Shown piece after piece: positions 32,908 to 43,500 of a DNA stretch of 64,000 bases. Within the stretch, counting starts at the first letter, position 1; each line of letters opens with the position of its first letter. The notes below the pieces were generated by a model that was not told the DNA's origin, searched no databases, and saw nothing but the letters and a program-made list of their open reading frames with translations. The position numbers and the translations under genes are program-made. Source of the DNA: Jutongia huaianensis (GTDB lineage Bacteria; Bacillota; Clostridia; Lachnospirales; Lachnospiraceae); contig NZ_JACRSX010000012.1 of assembly GCF_014384985.1 (NCBI RefSeq), forward strand, positions 32,535 through 96,534, given 5' to 3'.

Positions 32908-35652
32908 TATCAGTTCAAAGGTGATACTGTGCATTTTCAAACCGCCCTGTGCAAAGAAGAGGCGCAGATTGGTATATTTGGAGAAAAGCGGAATATCTGT
33001 TTCAAAGGAAACAGGGAGTCCGTTTGTGCCGTTCCAGGTAAATGTCCCATATGCTGTACCCAGACTGAAAAGGGTGACTGGAATTTGCGCTACCTCACTC
33101 TGCGTAGAGCTGGCGGTAAGGGTCATTCTGTATTTTCCCATAGTTTTTATATCGAGGCCAAAGCTATGGTTTGTCCCTTTATCGGTGCAGATGTCTTCCA
33201 GATTGATCGTGAGATTTCCGTCGAGTTCATAGAATTTCACGGAGGATTCGTCAACATCAGATTCATCTGCCGGCCGGTTGATAATATCAATTTTTGTTTC
33301 GGTGCCTTCCAGACGCGCCATGGCCTGTGTATTCATAAGAAAACGACAGATATTCGCAGCATTTCTCTGAAGCTCACTGCGCTGCAGAGTACCATTTTCC
33401 AAAGAGGCAAGAATATTATCATCATTTTCTGCACCAATGGCACATACCATATATACATCATTTTGGGCGATCGCCATAGCGGCAAAATCTGACTTATCCA
33501 CTGCCTGGCCGCGGCGGTTGATGTTGGCCCACCAGTCTGTCATGGTAAAGCCGGTAAAACCCCAGTCGTTTCGCAGGATCTGTGTCGTCAGATCAAAGCT
33601 GCCGGCTGTCCAGACTCCGTTAATTGGTCCATAGGTGGTCATAACAGAATCGGCATGTCCTTCTTTGACAGCGATTTCAAAGCCCTTCAGATAAATCTCT
33701 CTCAGAGCACGCTCAGAGATGACGCCGTTGGTATCATGACGGTTCGTTTCCTGATTATTTCCACAGAAGTGCTTGATGGTTCCGGTGACGCCGGACTGAT
33801 GGAGTCCATGAAGCTGAGCCGATGCAATGGTTCCGGTCAGATAAGGATCTTCCGAAAAATATTCAAAGTTTCTGCCGTTTAATGGGTGACGGTGAATATT
33901 CATTCCTGGTCCCAGAAGACAATCGACCTTGTTTGCGATCATTTCAAGACCGGTCAGGGCAAAGAGTTCTGTGAGAAGTGTCCGATTAAAGGTACACGCC
34001 ATCATTGTGCCGTTTGGCAGACTGAATGCTTTGGTGCCGCAGTCAAGACGCATACCGGAAGGACCATCATCGCAGCAGCCACAAGGAACGCCAAGGGCTT
34101 CCAGTTCTTGGGAAACACCGCCGAATGCGGAAGCGGTACCGGCAGTTACCCTTGGGCTGTTCATTCCCTCTCCGCGGATCACGCAGGCGAGATCATAATC
34201 GGTCATCTGTGCAATAAATTCTTCCATGGTGTGGGTGCCTTTTCGGACATCACAGAGGCGGATTCCACGATCACCGGTAAAAGGTATTTCCTTCGGAAGA
34301 TTTTCAAGACGGCGTTTTGTCTCATCTACCTCAGAAAGAGGAACCGGTTCCATCTGTGGTTCGTATCCGTCTGTTGACAGTACCGGTTTTATGCGTTCAA
34401 ATGCCTCTACGGGAGCAAGAGCCTGTTGGTGGCTGGAAATCACAAGTGTACCATTTTGTGTACAGGTATATGTTTTCACGGCATGCCGGACATCTGTTCC
34501 TACATAGAAATGATAGTCTCCTTCTTCCAGAATAAAGCAGTGAGCATGGCCGGAAATGCCGGAGTCATCATAGGATGCAGTCTGGGTCTTGCTGACAGAG
34601 ATGGTCACAGTCTGGGATTCGCCCGGTGACAGTGTATTTGTCTTTTCGTAGCCACACAATACACGGACCGGTTTGCCGAGTTTGCCCTGAGGTGCTTCGC
34701 AGTAGATCTGCACAACTTCTTTGCCGGAGCAGCTTCCGGTATTGGTGACGGTTATAATAAAGTCCCATTTGTCGGACAGCTCCATGATGTCGTTTGTCTT
34801 AATCTGAAAAGTGGTATAAGAGAGTCCGAAACCGAAAGGATACAATACCTTATCCGGGGCAAATGTTTCAAAATAGCGGTATCCCACATAGATATCCTCG
34901 GAATAAAAATTTCGCACAGGATCTCCGAAGTAAGGAGCGGATGGATAATCTTCAACATGTTTTGCAATGGTATCTGTCAGCTTGCCGCATGGACTGATTT
35001 TGCCGGTCAGAACATCCGCTGTGCCGGTACCGCCTGTCATTCCGCCCTGCCATACATATAAAATAGCGTCGGGGGCAATCTCCAGAAGCTCATTCATATC
35101 AATAATATTTCCCACGTTTAACAGGACGATCATTTTTGAAAAATGGCGGCGTATGGTGGTGAGCATTTGTTTCTCGTCAGAAGATAAAAGGAAGGAACCT
35201 TCTGTGAGGGAATTGTCCTGTTCCTCCCCGGCGGTACGACCGATCACTGCAATGGCCGTCTGACAGCGTTTGGCAGCGCGGGCGGCAAGAGAGTCCTCCA
35301 GAGGCATTTCCTTCTGGGACCATGGTTCTTTGCCCCAGCCGTCTCCGAGGTCAAAGGGATTTTCATTATCCCATTTATGGTACACATCCAAGAGTTCCTG
35401 ATTTAATTTTATGCCGCTTTCCTGCAGACCATCTACAATATTTGTTACCTTGGAAACATTAACCATGCCGCCGGAGCCGGTACCGCTTTTATAATAATGA
35501 AACTGAATCCGGCCAAATAATGCAATCTCCTCATGGGGCTTCAAAGGAAGAGCCTGATGCTCATTTTTCAGCATCACAATTCCCTCGGAAACTACCTGGG
35601 CCGCTGTTTTCAGATATTTGTCCCAGTCAAGTGTTTTTGTTGTCTGTATCAT
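32893..35652 (-). CDS. GH3 beta-glucosidase, permuted domain order
   Basis: 919 residues, no signal peptide, so probably cytoplasmic. It releases glucose from cellobiose or short beta-glucosides. The domain order is the permuted one: the alpha/beta sandwich first (SEGIVMLKNEHQALPL at about 22-37, GTGSGG, WQGGMTGGTG), then a fibronectin-III domain (about 295-400), then the TIM barrel (about 470-720) with MNIHRHPLNGRNFEYFSEDP and KHFCGNNQETNRHDTNG. The nucleophile is D706 in FTMTDWW. The permuted layout is known from Ruminococcus and Butyrivibrio enzymes. A TTGACC-N17-TAAGAT promoter lies upstream. Confidence 0.93.
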   Translation of the reverse strand: MIQTTKTLDWDKYLKTAAQVVSEGIVMLKNEHQALPLKPHEEIALFGRIQFHYYKSGTGSGGMVNVSKVTNIVDGLQESGIKLNQELLDVYHKWDNENPFDLGDGWGKEPWSQKEMPLEDSLAARAAKRCQTAIAVIGRTAGEEQDNSLTEGSFLLSSDEKQMLTTIRRHFSKMIVLLNVGNIIDMNELLEIAPDAILYVWQGGMTGGTGTADVLTGKISPCGKLTDTIAKHVEDYPSAPYFGDPVRNFYSEDIYVGYRYFETFAPDKVLYPFGFGLSYTTFQIKTNDIMELSDKWDFIITVTNTGSCSGKEVVQIYCEAPQGKLGKPVRVLCGYEKTNTLSPGESQTVTISVSKTQTASYDDSGISGHAHCFILEEGDYHFYVGTDVRHAVKTYTCTQNGTLVISSHQQALAPVEAFERIKPVLSTDGYEPQMEPVPLSEVDETKRRLENLPKEIPFTGDRGIRLCDVRKGTHTMEEFIAQMTDYDLACVIRGEGMNSPRVTAGTASAFGGVSQELEALGVPCGCCDDGPSGMRLDCGTKAFSLPNGTMMACTFNRTLLTELFALTGLEMIANKVDCLLGPGMNIHRHPLNGRNFEYFSEDPYLTGTIASAQLHGLHQSGVTGTIKHFCGNNQETNRHDTNGVISERALREIYLKGFEIAVKEGHADSVMTTYGPINGVWTAGSFDLTTQILRNDWGFTGFTMTDWWANINRRGQAVDKSDFAAMAIAQNDVYMVCAIGAENDDNILASLENGTLQRSELQRNAANICRFLMNTQAMARLEGTETKIDIINRPADESDVDESSVKFYELDGNLTINLEDICTDKGTNHSFGLDIKTMGKYRMTLTASSTQSEVAQIPVTLFSLGTAYGTFTWNGTNGLPVSFETDIPLFSKYTNLRLFFAQGGLKMHSITFELISTEL

Positions 35653-35700
35653 AAAATAACCTTACCTTTCTTGCTTGTATTTCCACAGCAATGCAAATGC

Positions 35701-35759
35701 GGTGCAGCACCTGCAATAGAATCTCATATCATCTTATCTGTAACCCTCCGTATGGTCAA
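35701..35759 (-). promoter_or_regulatory. GH3 promoter with downstream palindrome
   Basis: On the minus strand, TTGACC (35759-35754), 17-nt spacer and TAAGAT (35736-35731). GGTGC-A-GCACC (35701-35711), a perfect 11-bp palindrome, lies about 15-25 bp downstream of the start site and suits a repressor operator. The rest of the 308-bp gap to the antiporter gene holds nothing clear. Confidence 0.55.
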
Positions 35760-35960
35760 GGAAAAACAAAATAATTTACTGAAAATTAACATATTACCCT
35801 CATTTAAATTATTATTATTCAGTATTTCATTCATATATTGTATTTGTGCCGGTTTTACGGTATGATTTTGTCTATATATGTCGCAGAGCCGAAGTGCTGG
35901 TCAATATAACATTTGTATCTGCGGCATGGGACAACATGTGTAAACTGGAAGGAGGAATGT

Positions 35961-37556
35961 ATGACAAATTACATATTGATCGTTACGGTGATCATCTTAT
36001 TGTGCCTGTTTCTAAATAAGCTTTCTTCAAGGCTTGGTATTCCGGTGCTTCTGGCATTTATCCTGCTGGGGATGCTTTTTGGAACAGATGGCCTGCTAAA
36101 GATTTCTTTTGATAATTACAGGATCGCGGAGGAAATCTGTACGGTTTCTTTGATATTTATTATGTTTTACGGTGGTTTTGGCACCAACTGGAAACAGGCG
36201 AAGCCTGTGGCGGGAAAGGCGGTATTGCTCTCGACACTGGGGGTACTTTTGACAGCCGTGGCTACCGGATTATTCTGCTATGGTGTTCTTCATTTCCGGT
36301 TCTGGGAAAGTATGCTGATCGGTGCGGTTTTAAGTTCTACCGATGCTGCTTCGGTATTTTCAATTCTTCGTTCCAAACAGCTCAATTTAAAGGACAATAC
36401 TGCGTCTATGCTGGAAATGGAAAGCGGAAGTAATGATCCGTGTTCTTATATGCTGACCGTGATCATTCTGGCAGTGATGAAGGGAGGCTTTACCGGAGGA
36501 AGTCTGGTGCGTCTGGTGGTGCTGCAGCTTGTATTTGGTGTTGTCGTGGGAGTCATCGTGGCAGCGTTTGGCGCCTGGGTGCTGTCACAGATGAAAAATA
36601 CCAGTGATGGTGTGGATACGATCTTTGTGTTTAGTATGGCGCTGCTTGCGTATGCCGGGGCAGCTGTACTGGGGGGCAATGGATATCTGTCCACATATCT
36701 GGCAGGATTGATTTTGGGAAATCGCCCGCTTCATAATAAAAAGTCATTGGTGCATTTCTTTGACGGCCTGACCGGTCTGATGCAGATGCTGATCTTTTTC
36801 CTGCTGGGGCTTCTGGCGTTTCCGTCCGCCCTGCCGGGGATCATTCCGGTGGCATTTGCCATTGCGTTATTTCTGACATTTGTGGCAAGACCGGTTTCGG
36901 TATTTGCTATTCTGACGCCATTTCGCTGTTCGGTGCGCCAGCAGCTTCTGGTTGCGTGGTCGGGACTTCGAGGGGCGGCATCCATTGTTTTTGCTATTCT
37001 GGCAACAGTTGATCCGGCATATACCAAAAATGATCTCTTTCATATTGTAATATTTATTGTACTGTTTTCTATTAGTATTCAGGGATCGTTGCTGGGGATT
37101 ATGGCACGGAAGCTGGACATGATCGATGACAGGAATAATGTTATGAAGACCTTCAGTGATTACTCGGAGGAGGTGCCGGTGGAGTTTGTAAAGATTGTGA
37201 TCAAGAAGGATCATCCATGGGCCGGAAGAATGATCAAGGATGTCACATCCCTTCCGGATCTGCTGCTTGTGTTGATCCTGCGTGGGGAGGAACGGATTGT
37301 GCCAAAGGGGGATACCGTGATCCTGGAAGGGGATCGGATCGTACTTAGTGCATTGTCGCCGGAGGAGCATTTAGGACTGTATCTGTCAGAAATTTCCATT
37401 GACAAGGAAAGTCCCTGGATCGGCCTGCCTCTTTCAAAAGTGAAACTGGAGGAAGGAAGCCTCGTGCTTGTATTGATGCGGGAGGACCGGGTGAAAATAC
37501 CAAATGGCAATACAGTGATCCGTGAAAATGATATTCTTGTGGTGAGTCAGGTGTGA
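35961..37556 (+). CDS. NhaP2/CvrA-like K+/H+ antiporter
   Basis: 531 residues from the ATG at 35961 with AAGGAGG upstream. The first 390 residues are the CPA1-type membrane domain with about 12-13 helices, including SSTDAASVFSIL and ESGSNDPCSYMLT, the ND pair expected for H+-coupled antiport. The C-terminus has two TrkA-C-like beta modules (starting HPWAGRMIKDV and SPWIGLPLSKV). Such proteins move K+ or Na+ against protons for pH and osmotic balance. Confidence 0.88.
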   Translation: MTNYILIVTVIILLCLFLNKLSSRLGIPVLLAFILLGMLFGTDGLLKISFDNYRIAEEICTVSLIFIMFYGGFGTNWKQAKPVAGKAVLLSTLGVLLTAVATGLFCYGVLHFRFWESMLIGAVLSSTDAASVFSILRSKQLNLKDNTASMLEMESGSNDPCSYMLTVIILAVMKGGFTGGSLVRLVVLQLVFGVVVGVIVAAFGAWVLSQMKNTSDGVDTIFVFSMALLAYAGAAVLGGNGYLSTYLAGLILGNRPLHNKKSLVHFFDGLTGLMQMLIFFLLGLLAFPSALPGIIPVAFAIALFLTFVARPVSVFAILTPFRCSVRQQLLVAWSGLRGAASIVFAILATVDPAYTKNDLFHIVIFIVLFSISIQGSLLGIMARKLDMIDDRNNVMKTFSDYSEEVPVEFVKIVIKKDHPWAGRMIKDVTSLPDLLLVLILRGEERIVPKGDTVILEGDRIVLSALSPEEHLGLYLSEISIDKESPWIGLPLSKVKLEEGSLVLVLMREDRVKIPNGNTVIRENDILVVSQV

Positions 37557-37615
37557 ATTTCATTTGAAATATAATCCTGCAAAAAATTAAAAAAATATAA
37601 AATTAGATGGCGAGG

Positions 37616-37651
37616 GTGGTTATTGATAAAAAACAATCAATAAGCACTCTT
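37616..37651 (+). terminator. Terminator after antiporter gene
   Basis: TTATTGAT (37620-37627) and ATCAATAA (37636-37643) with an extended GTG/CAC flank, 8-nt A-rich loop, then a T-rich tail. Confidence 0.6.
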
Positions 37652-37678
37652 GTCTTTTGAAGAAAAAAAGTGTATAAA
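37650..37678 (+). promoter_or_regulatory. Promoter of the DUF6110-ATPase pair
   Basis: TTGTCT (37650-37655), 17-nt spacer, TATAAA (37673-37678). Confidence 0.6.
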
Positions 37679-37743
37679 GAGGGGTAAACAAAAAGATGAT
37701 ATATGAAACAAGAAGTTTCTAACAGAGAATAGGAGGCATAATT

Positions 37744-38049
37744 ATGTTAGATTGTTTGAAGAAGATTGATAAGGTAAAGACAGGCGTTTTTGCAGCAGGT
37801 GTATTGTTTGGGACAGCAGGCGTTAAGATCCTTGCAAGTGATGATGCCAAGAAGCTTTATACAAACTGTACTGCAGCAGTTCTTCGTGCGAAGGAGTGCA
37901 TCCTGAAGACAGCAGCAACTGTTCAGGAAAATGCAGAGGATATTTATGCAGAGGCAAAGCAGATCAATGAGGATCGTGCAGCTCAGGCAGAGGAGTTCGA
38001 GGACGAGGCTGTTGAGGATGAGTCTTTTGAGAAAGTAACAGAAGAGTAA
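37744..38049 (+). CDS. DUF6110-like small protein
   Basis: 101 residues. A short hydrophobic stretch (TGVFAAGVLFGTAGVKILA, about residues 13-31) is followed by a helical part with two Cys (YTNCTAAVLRAKECILK) and a very acidic C-terminus. This type of small protein sits beside P1B-type ATPases in Lachnospiraceae and is annotated DUF6110. It is 21 bp upstream of the ATPase gene, so they are almost surely one transcript. Function unknown; a metal-handling or ATPase-accessory role is inferred only from linkage. Confidence 0.7.
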   Translation: MLDCLKKIDKVKTGVFAAGVLFGTAGVKILASDDAKKLYTNCTAAVLRAKECILKTAATVQENAEDIYAEAKQINEDRAAQAEEFEDEAVEDESFEKVTEE

Positions 38050-38070
38050 TGGATGAAACGGGGAATTTAA

Positions 38071-40170
38071 ATGAAATTTCAAATTAAACATGAAATTAAG
38101 GGAAGGATCCGTATTCATGTCATACAGAAAAGAATGACCTTTGCCCAGGCAGACACACTTCAATATTATCTGACGGGCTATGATTTTATTCAGAATGTAA
38201 AGATTCAGGAGAGAACCTGTGATGCAACCATCCGTTTTCAGGGAGACAGAGAAGATGTGATACACGCATTACGTCGGTTCTCCTATGAGCGCATCGAGGT
38301 GCCGGAGGATTTTATTAAGAATTCCGGGCGGGAAATGAACCGTTTTTACTGGGATAAGTTAATGGATCAGGTCATCTTACATTACGGAACCAAAATTTTT
38401 CTGCCAATGTCAGTAAGGGCTGGGATTGCCACCGTGAAGTCGGTAAAGTATATCTGGGAAGGCTTATGTACTCTGGCCAGGGGCAGGATAGAGGTGCCGG
38501 TTCTGGATGGTACGGCGGTCGGTGTATCTGTTTTTCGTGGAGATTATGCCACAGCAAGCTCTGTGATGTTCCTTCTGGGGATTGGAGAGATTCTGGAGGA
38601 GTGGACCCACAAGAAATCCGTTGGAGATCTTGCGCGCAGCATGTCTCTGAATATCAGCAAGGTCTGGGTATTGCGGGATGGCAGAGAAGAGCTGAAGGAG
38701 GTTACTTCCGTGCAGACGGGAGATCAGGTTGTGATCCATATGGGCAATGTGATCCCGTTTGACGGTGATGTGGTTGGCGGAGAGGCTATGGTCAATCAGG
38801 CATCCCTGACCGGAGAGTCCAACCCGGTGCGCAAAGCAGAGGGCGGCTATGCCTATGCAGGCACTGTTGTGGAAGAAGGCGAGATTACCATCCGGGCCAG
38901 GGAGGTCAACGGTTCCAGCAAGTATGAAAAGATCATGACTATGATCGAGGAATCTGAAAAGCTGAAATCATCTCTGGAGGGCAAGGCAGCACATCTGGCA
39001 GACCGTCTGGTTCCGTACACTTTTGCAGGGACAGGTCTTGTCTGGCTGCTTACACGTAATGCAACGAAGGCGTTGTCTGTTCTGATGGTAGATTTTTCAT
39101 GTGCATTAAAGCTTGCCATGCCGCTGACTGTATTGTCAGCGATCCGCGAGGCAAGTACATATGATATTACGGTTAAGGGCGGAAAATATCTGGAGGCAAT
39201 GGCAGAGGCAGATACGATAGTATTTGACAAAACCGGAACACTGACAAAGGCGCAGCCTACCGTAGTGGACGTGATTTCCTTTAACGGACAGTCATCCGAT
39301 GAGCTTCTCCGGATCGCAGCCTGTCTGGAAGAGCATTTTCCTCATTCCATGGCAAAGGCGGTTGTCAATAAGGCAATAGAACGCAATCTGGTTCATGAGG
39401 AGCTTCATTCAAAGGTAGAATATATTGTCGCCCACGGCATTTATTCGACACTGGAGGGCAGGAAGATCATCATCGGCAGCCATCATTTCGTATTTGAGGA
39501 TGAGAATGCAAAGGTGCCGGAGGATAAAAAGCAGCTTTTTGAGGAACTTCCGGAGCAGTATTCTCATTTGTATATGGCGATTGACGGACTGCTTGCGGCG
39601 GTAATCTGTATCGAAGATCCGCTTCGTAAGGAAGCACCGGAGGTCATCCGGCGGTTGAAGAAGTACGGCATCTCCAAGGTGGTTATGATGACGGGAGACA
39701 GTGACCGGATCGCATCGACGATCGCCGATAAGGTGGGCGTGGATGAGTATTATTCCGAGGTGCTGCCGGAGGATAAGGCAAAGTTTGTGGAAAATGAAAA
39801 GAATGCCGGACGAAAGGTTATTATGATTGGAGACGGTATCAATGATTCTCCTGCGTTGTCCGAGGCAAATGTTGGTATTGCCATCAGTGATGGGGCAGAG
39901 ATTGCCAGAGAGATCGCAGATGTGACGATCAGTGCAGATAATCTTTATGAGATTGCGACATTGAAGCAGCTCAGTGATGCGATGGTGCGCAGGATCAATA
40001 CAAATTATCGTTTGATCGTCGGTATCAATACAGGCCTGATCGTACTTGGCATCGCCGGTGTATTCCAGCCGACTATGTCAGCACTGTTCCATAATACTTC
40101 TACGATTCTGATCAGTTTGAAGAGCATGAATAATCTGCTGGATCAGGAACCGGTGGAAGAAATCAAATAG
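38071..40170 (+). CDS. P1B-type (heavy-metal) ATPase with atypical SCALK motif
   Basis: 699 residues. The core P-type signatures are present: TGES (LTGESNPV), phosphorylation site DKTGTLTKA with the Asp at about residue 386, and GDGINDSPALSEANVGIA. The N-terminal 65 residues look like a heavy-metal-associated fold but have no CxxC. The usual CPC/CPx metal site in helix 6 reads SCALK (in VDFSCALKLAMP, about residue 340). Metal specificity therefore cannot be assigned. The membrane region before the actuator domain is weakly hydrophobic for the family. It probably exports a transition metal and is partnered with the DUF6110 protein. Confidence 0.85.
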   Translation: MKFQIKHEIKGRIRIHVIQKRMTFAQADTLQYYLTGYDFIQNVKIQERTCDATIRFQGDREDVIHALRRFSYERIEVPEDFIKNSGREMNRFYWDKLMDQVILHYGTKIFLPMSVRAGIATVKSVKYIWEGLCTLARGRIEVPVLDGTAVGVSVFRGDYATASSVMFLLGIGEILEEWTHKKSVGDLARSMSLNISKVWVLRDGREELKEVTSVQTGDQVVIHMGNVIPFDGDVVGGEAMVNQASLTGESNPVRKAEGGYAYAGTVVEEGEITIRAREVNGSSKYEKIMTMIEESEKLKSSLEGKAAHLADRLVPYTFAGTGLVWLLTRNATKALSVLMVDFSCALKLAMPLTVLSAIREASTYDITVKGGKYLEAMAEADTIVFDKTGTLTKAQPTVVDVISFNGQSSDELLRIAACLEEHFPHSMAKAVVNKAIERNLVHEELHSKVEYIVAHGIYSTLEGRKIIIGSHHFVFEDENAKVPEDKKQLFEELPEQYSHLYMAIDGLLAAVICIEDPLRKEAPEVIRRLKKYGISKVVMMTGDSDRIASTIADKVGVDEYYSEVLPEDKAKFVENEKNAGRKVIMIGDGINDSPALSEANVGIAISDGAEIAREIADVTISADNLYEIATLKQLSDAMVRRINTNYRLIVGINTGLIVLGIAGVFQPTMSALFHNTSTILISLKSMNNLLDQEPVEEIK

Positions 40171-40209
40171 AAAAGACAAAAATATTATAAACGAAAATTA
40201 TAAAATTAA

Positions 40210-40273
40210 AATATAACTTATTGCAATGGCGCAATCGTGGTATATTTGCGCCGTAATGGGTTATATTTTTTTT
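40210..40273 (+). terminator. Terminator after the P-type ATPase gene
   Basis: Inner stem GGCGCAA/TTGCGCC and outer stem AATATAAC (40210-40217)/GTTATATT (40260-40267), followed by eight T. Confidence 0.85.
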
Positions 40274-40516
40274 GTATAAATGCTTATAATACAGAGGAAA
40301 GCAGGGGCAGTCACCCTGCAATAAAAAATGAATATAGATTTTATAAAAGTTATCTGCTATAATGAGACATACAGTATCGTTGTTTTGGTAAAATCTATTG
40401 ACTTCTTATGTGAAGAGAGCAAGGGAGAAAACAACGTATATCGTTAAAGGAAAAGGTTTGAAAAGCATCTGTAAACAGGTGCAAAAGAAAGAAGGTCTGT
40501 GAAAGGAGAAATGTGT
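40274..40516 (+). other. Leader region of the large surface gene
   Basis: A 240-bp stretch with TATAAT boxes at about 40290 and 40358 but no convincing -35 for either. A small GCAGGG/CCCTGC hairpin is near 40303-40320. No ORF seen. The gene's own RBS AGGAG is at 40504-40508. Confidence 0.4.
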
Positions 40517-43500
40517 ATGAAGAAATTTTTTAAGCAACGAGGGAAAAAACTGACTGCAGTGGCGACAGCATTTGCATTGTTGTGTACTGTCGGCGTATTG
40601 CCGGAGAATGTGCGGCATGCATCTGCAGCGGAGGAAACCGGAAGTAGTCAGGTTGAGGAGCAGGTTCCGGAGGAGGTTCCGGCTTCCGGGGAAGGACTCG
40701 CTCTTACCAGGGAGAATTTCCCGGACCGGGTTTTCCGGAGTTATTTACAAGGATATTGGAAAGAATGTGACGAAGATGGTGATGGCAAGTTGTCTGATGA
40801 GGAATTGCAAAGCCTGACGATTTTCGAAACAAATGTGAATCAGGATGATGATTCGAGCCCAAAGATAAAAAGCCTCCGGGGAATTGAGAAACTAAAATAT
40901 TTAGAAGAAGTGAAGGTATACGGCAACAGTATTCGCGGGGCATTAGATATCAGCGATTTATCTGCTCTGACGCGTCTTGAGTGTGGCGGAAATAAGATTA
41001 CGTCTATTGTTTTGCCGGAGGAGAGCAGATTAAAGGTATTGGAATGCTCCTTGGATCCGATCACATTTCTGGATCTTAAAGGACAGACAGAACTGGAAGA
41101 GTTAGCTTGTCCAATGTCTTCTCTCAAAACCCTGGATCTTACGAACCAGACAAAGCTTGAATGGCTGAATGTAGGTAGCAGTGCGCTTACCAGTCTTATT
41201 TTGCCGGATCACGAATTAATATATGGAAAAGAATGTAGTACGATTATGGCAGACCTGACACAGGATTATGTTGACTTCAATGATTCGACAGTTTTTCCGG
41301 GCTTTGATCTGAAACGGGTTCAGAACATACAGTTAAAAAAGGCCGGAGAGGAACCGGAGAAACTTTCCATGGACACATTAAAGGAGAAAAATTTCCGGAT
41401 TGAAAGGTTGAATTTGGGGGATGAGATCACCTATACCTATAATTGTGCCGCAGATCCTTCCAAGGATCCGATCAATATTGAATTTTCGTTACGTGTGGGG
41501 GCTGTTAGTTGGAGGAATCCTTATCCTCCGGCTTCCGGGGAGGGTCTGTATCCTCCGGAGTATGAAGAGGATCAAAAAATGTATTACGCTTCACCTCTGA
41601 TCAAAAAACTGGGTGATATCACACTGATGGAGGGATGGCAGTGGGAGGAAGGAACCGACACAGCAAAAAAGATAGAAGCAGGAAAGCTGACGACTGCTGC
41701 AGCCATATACACAGCACAGGATGCTTATTATTATAGATCAAGTAAGTTAAATGCTGAAATTTCCATATGGGGCTGTACCCATCCTTCGGAAAGCGTCATA
41801 CATCATGAGGCCAAGGCACCGACGCTCACAGAGAAGGGCAATATCGAATATTACGAATGTGAAGATTGTGGCGATTGTTACACACAGCCGGATGATTTTA
41901 GCAGCATTTTATCCAAAGAGGAGACAGAGCTTCCGATCCTTTATCTGGCTGATGATGTGGAAAGCACCGAAAGCCGGATCGGTTACGGACAGGAAATCGA
42001 TGAGCGGGATATTTTCAAAGTAAAGTGGAATGAGAATTCAGGGATAACACCGGTTTATATCCAATCCATGGAGATTGAAAATGTTATCTATCAGAAGGAT
42101 GAAAATGCTGACAAGGAAGTGATCTCTGATAATAGCGGCTTTATTGCGTATATCCCTGGGGCGGGCTCAGATATTTCCGTTTCCAAGGAGGACCCGAAGA
42201 AATCACTGGGAGGCTTATGCTATTACAGCGAGAAGGGTTTACCAAAGCCGGGGAAATATTTCTTGGATGTGGCACTGTATGTTTCGGCATCGTCCAGTGA
42301 ATCGGAGCAGGCTCAGAGACAGAAGATTTCACTCCAACGGACAATTATTATAGAGAAACGGAAAGATACTCCGGGGATGCCGGATGCTTCTATGAAAGTG
42401 CCATATACTACTAACGTAGTGGGGCAGATTTCGCTGAAGGAGAATTGGAAATGGGCATCCGGAGACAGCGAAAAGGCATTGGCGGTAGGAGAAGCCGTGA
42501 CGGTTACTGCAGAGTATATCGGAACAGATGCAGATCTGTATGAAAATACGGTGCAGGAAGTAATCATTACCAGACTGGCTTGCGATCATCCGGAGGATAA
42601 GCTGGAGTTGCGAAATAAGAAGGATAATGTATGCGGGAATGGATATACCGGAGATTATTTCTGTACTCAATGTAAAGAAATTGCAAAACAGGGAGAGATG
42701 ATTCCGGCACATCATGATCTGACTTTAGTTCCGGCAAAGGCAGCCACGGACACAATGCCCGGAAATATGGCATATTATGTGTGCGGTGATTGTGGAAAAT
42801 GTTTTGAGGATGAAGGTGGCACGAAGGAAACCACAAAGGATAAGGTGACGATTCCGGCATTGGGCACACCGGTACCGAGTGTGACTCCGGTTCCGACATC
42901 GAAGGCAACTGCAGAGCCGTCACCGACAAATCATCCGGCAGTCACAGAGGTTCCAACAAAGGAGCCGGTGAAGACCGGGACACCGGCGACAGAAATACCA
43001 ACAAAAGAACCGGTTAAGACAGGGGACCCGGCGACAGCAGTTCCAACAAAAGAACCTGTTAAGACCGACAACCCGGCGACAGCAGTTCCAACAAAAGAAC
43101 CTGTTAAGACCGACAACCCGGCGACAGCAGTCCCGACGAAGGAGCCTGCTAAGACAGAGGCACCGACCCGGCAGCCGGTCACAACAGAGCCCGCACCGGC
43201 TCCGGTAACCCCGGATCTGCCCACACCGGGTCAGAGCATGGCACCGGAACCGAGCCAGACCCCGGCAGCCGCTGCACCGGCACCGACGCAGACACCACAG
43301 TGGACTCCTATGGCGACATCTAAATTAAGCCAAAAGAAACCGGCAAGGAAAGGCAAGCTGATCACGGATTCCAAGGGCAACCGCTATAAAGTAACCAGTT
43401 CCAATGTAAAGAATCCGACAGTGACATTCTATTCTGCGAAAATGACTGCCAAAAGGGTCACGATGTCCCGATCTGTCCGGATTGACGGCGTCCGCTATTG

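Noticed and set aside
35881..35960. An extra 16-residue N-terminus for the antiporter from an upstream ATG at 35913
   Set aside because: AAGGAGG is placed correctly for the ATG at 35961, where the first membrane helix begins.
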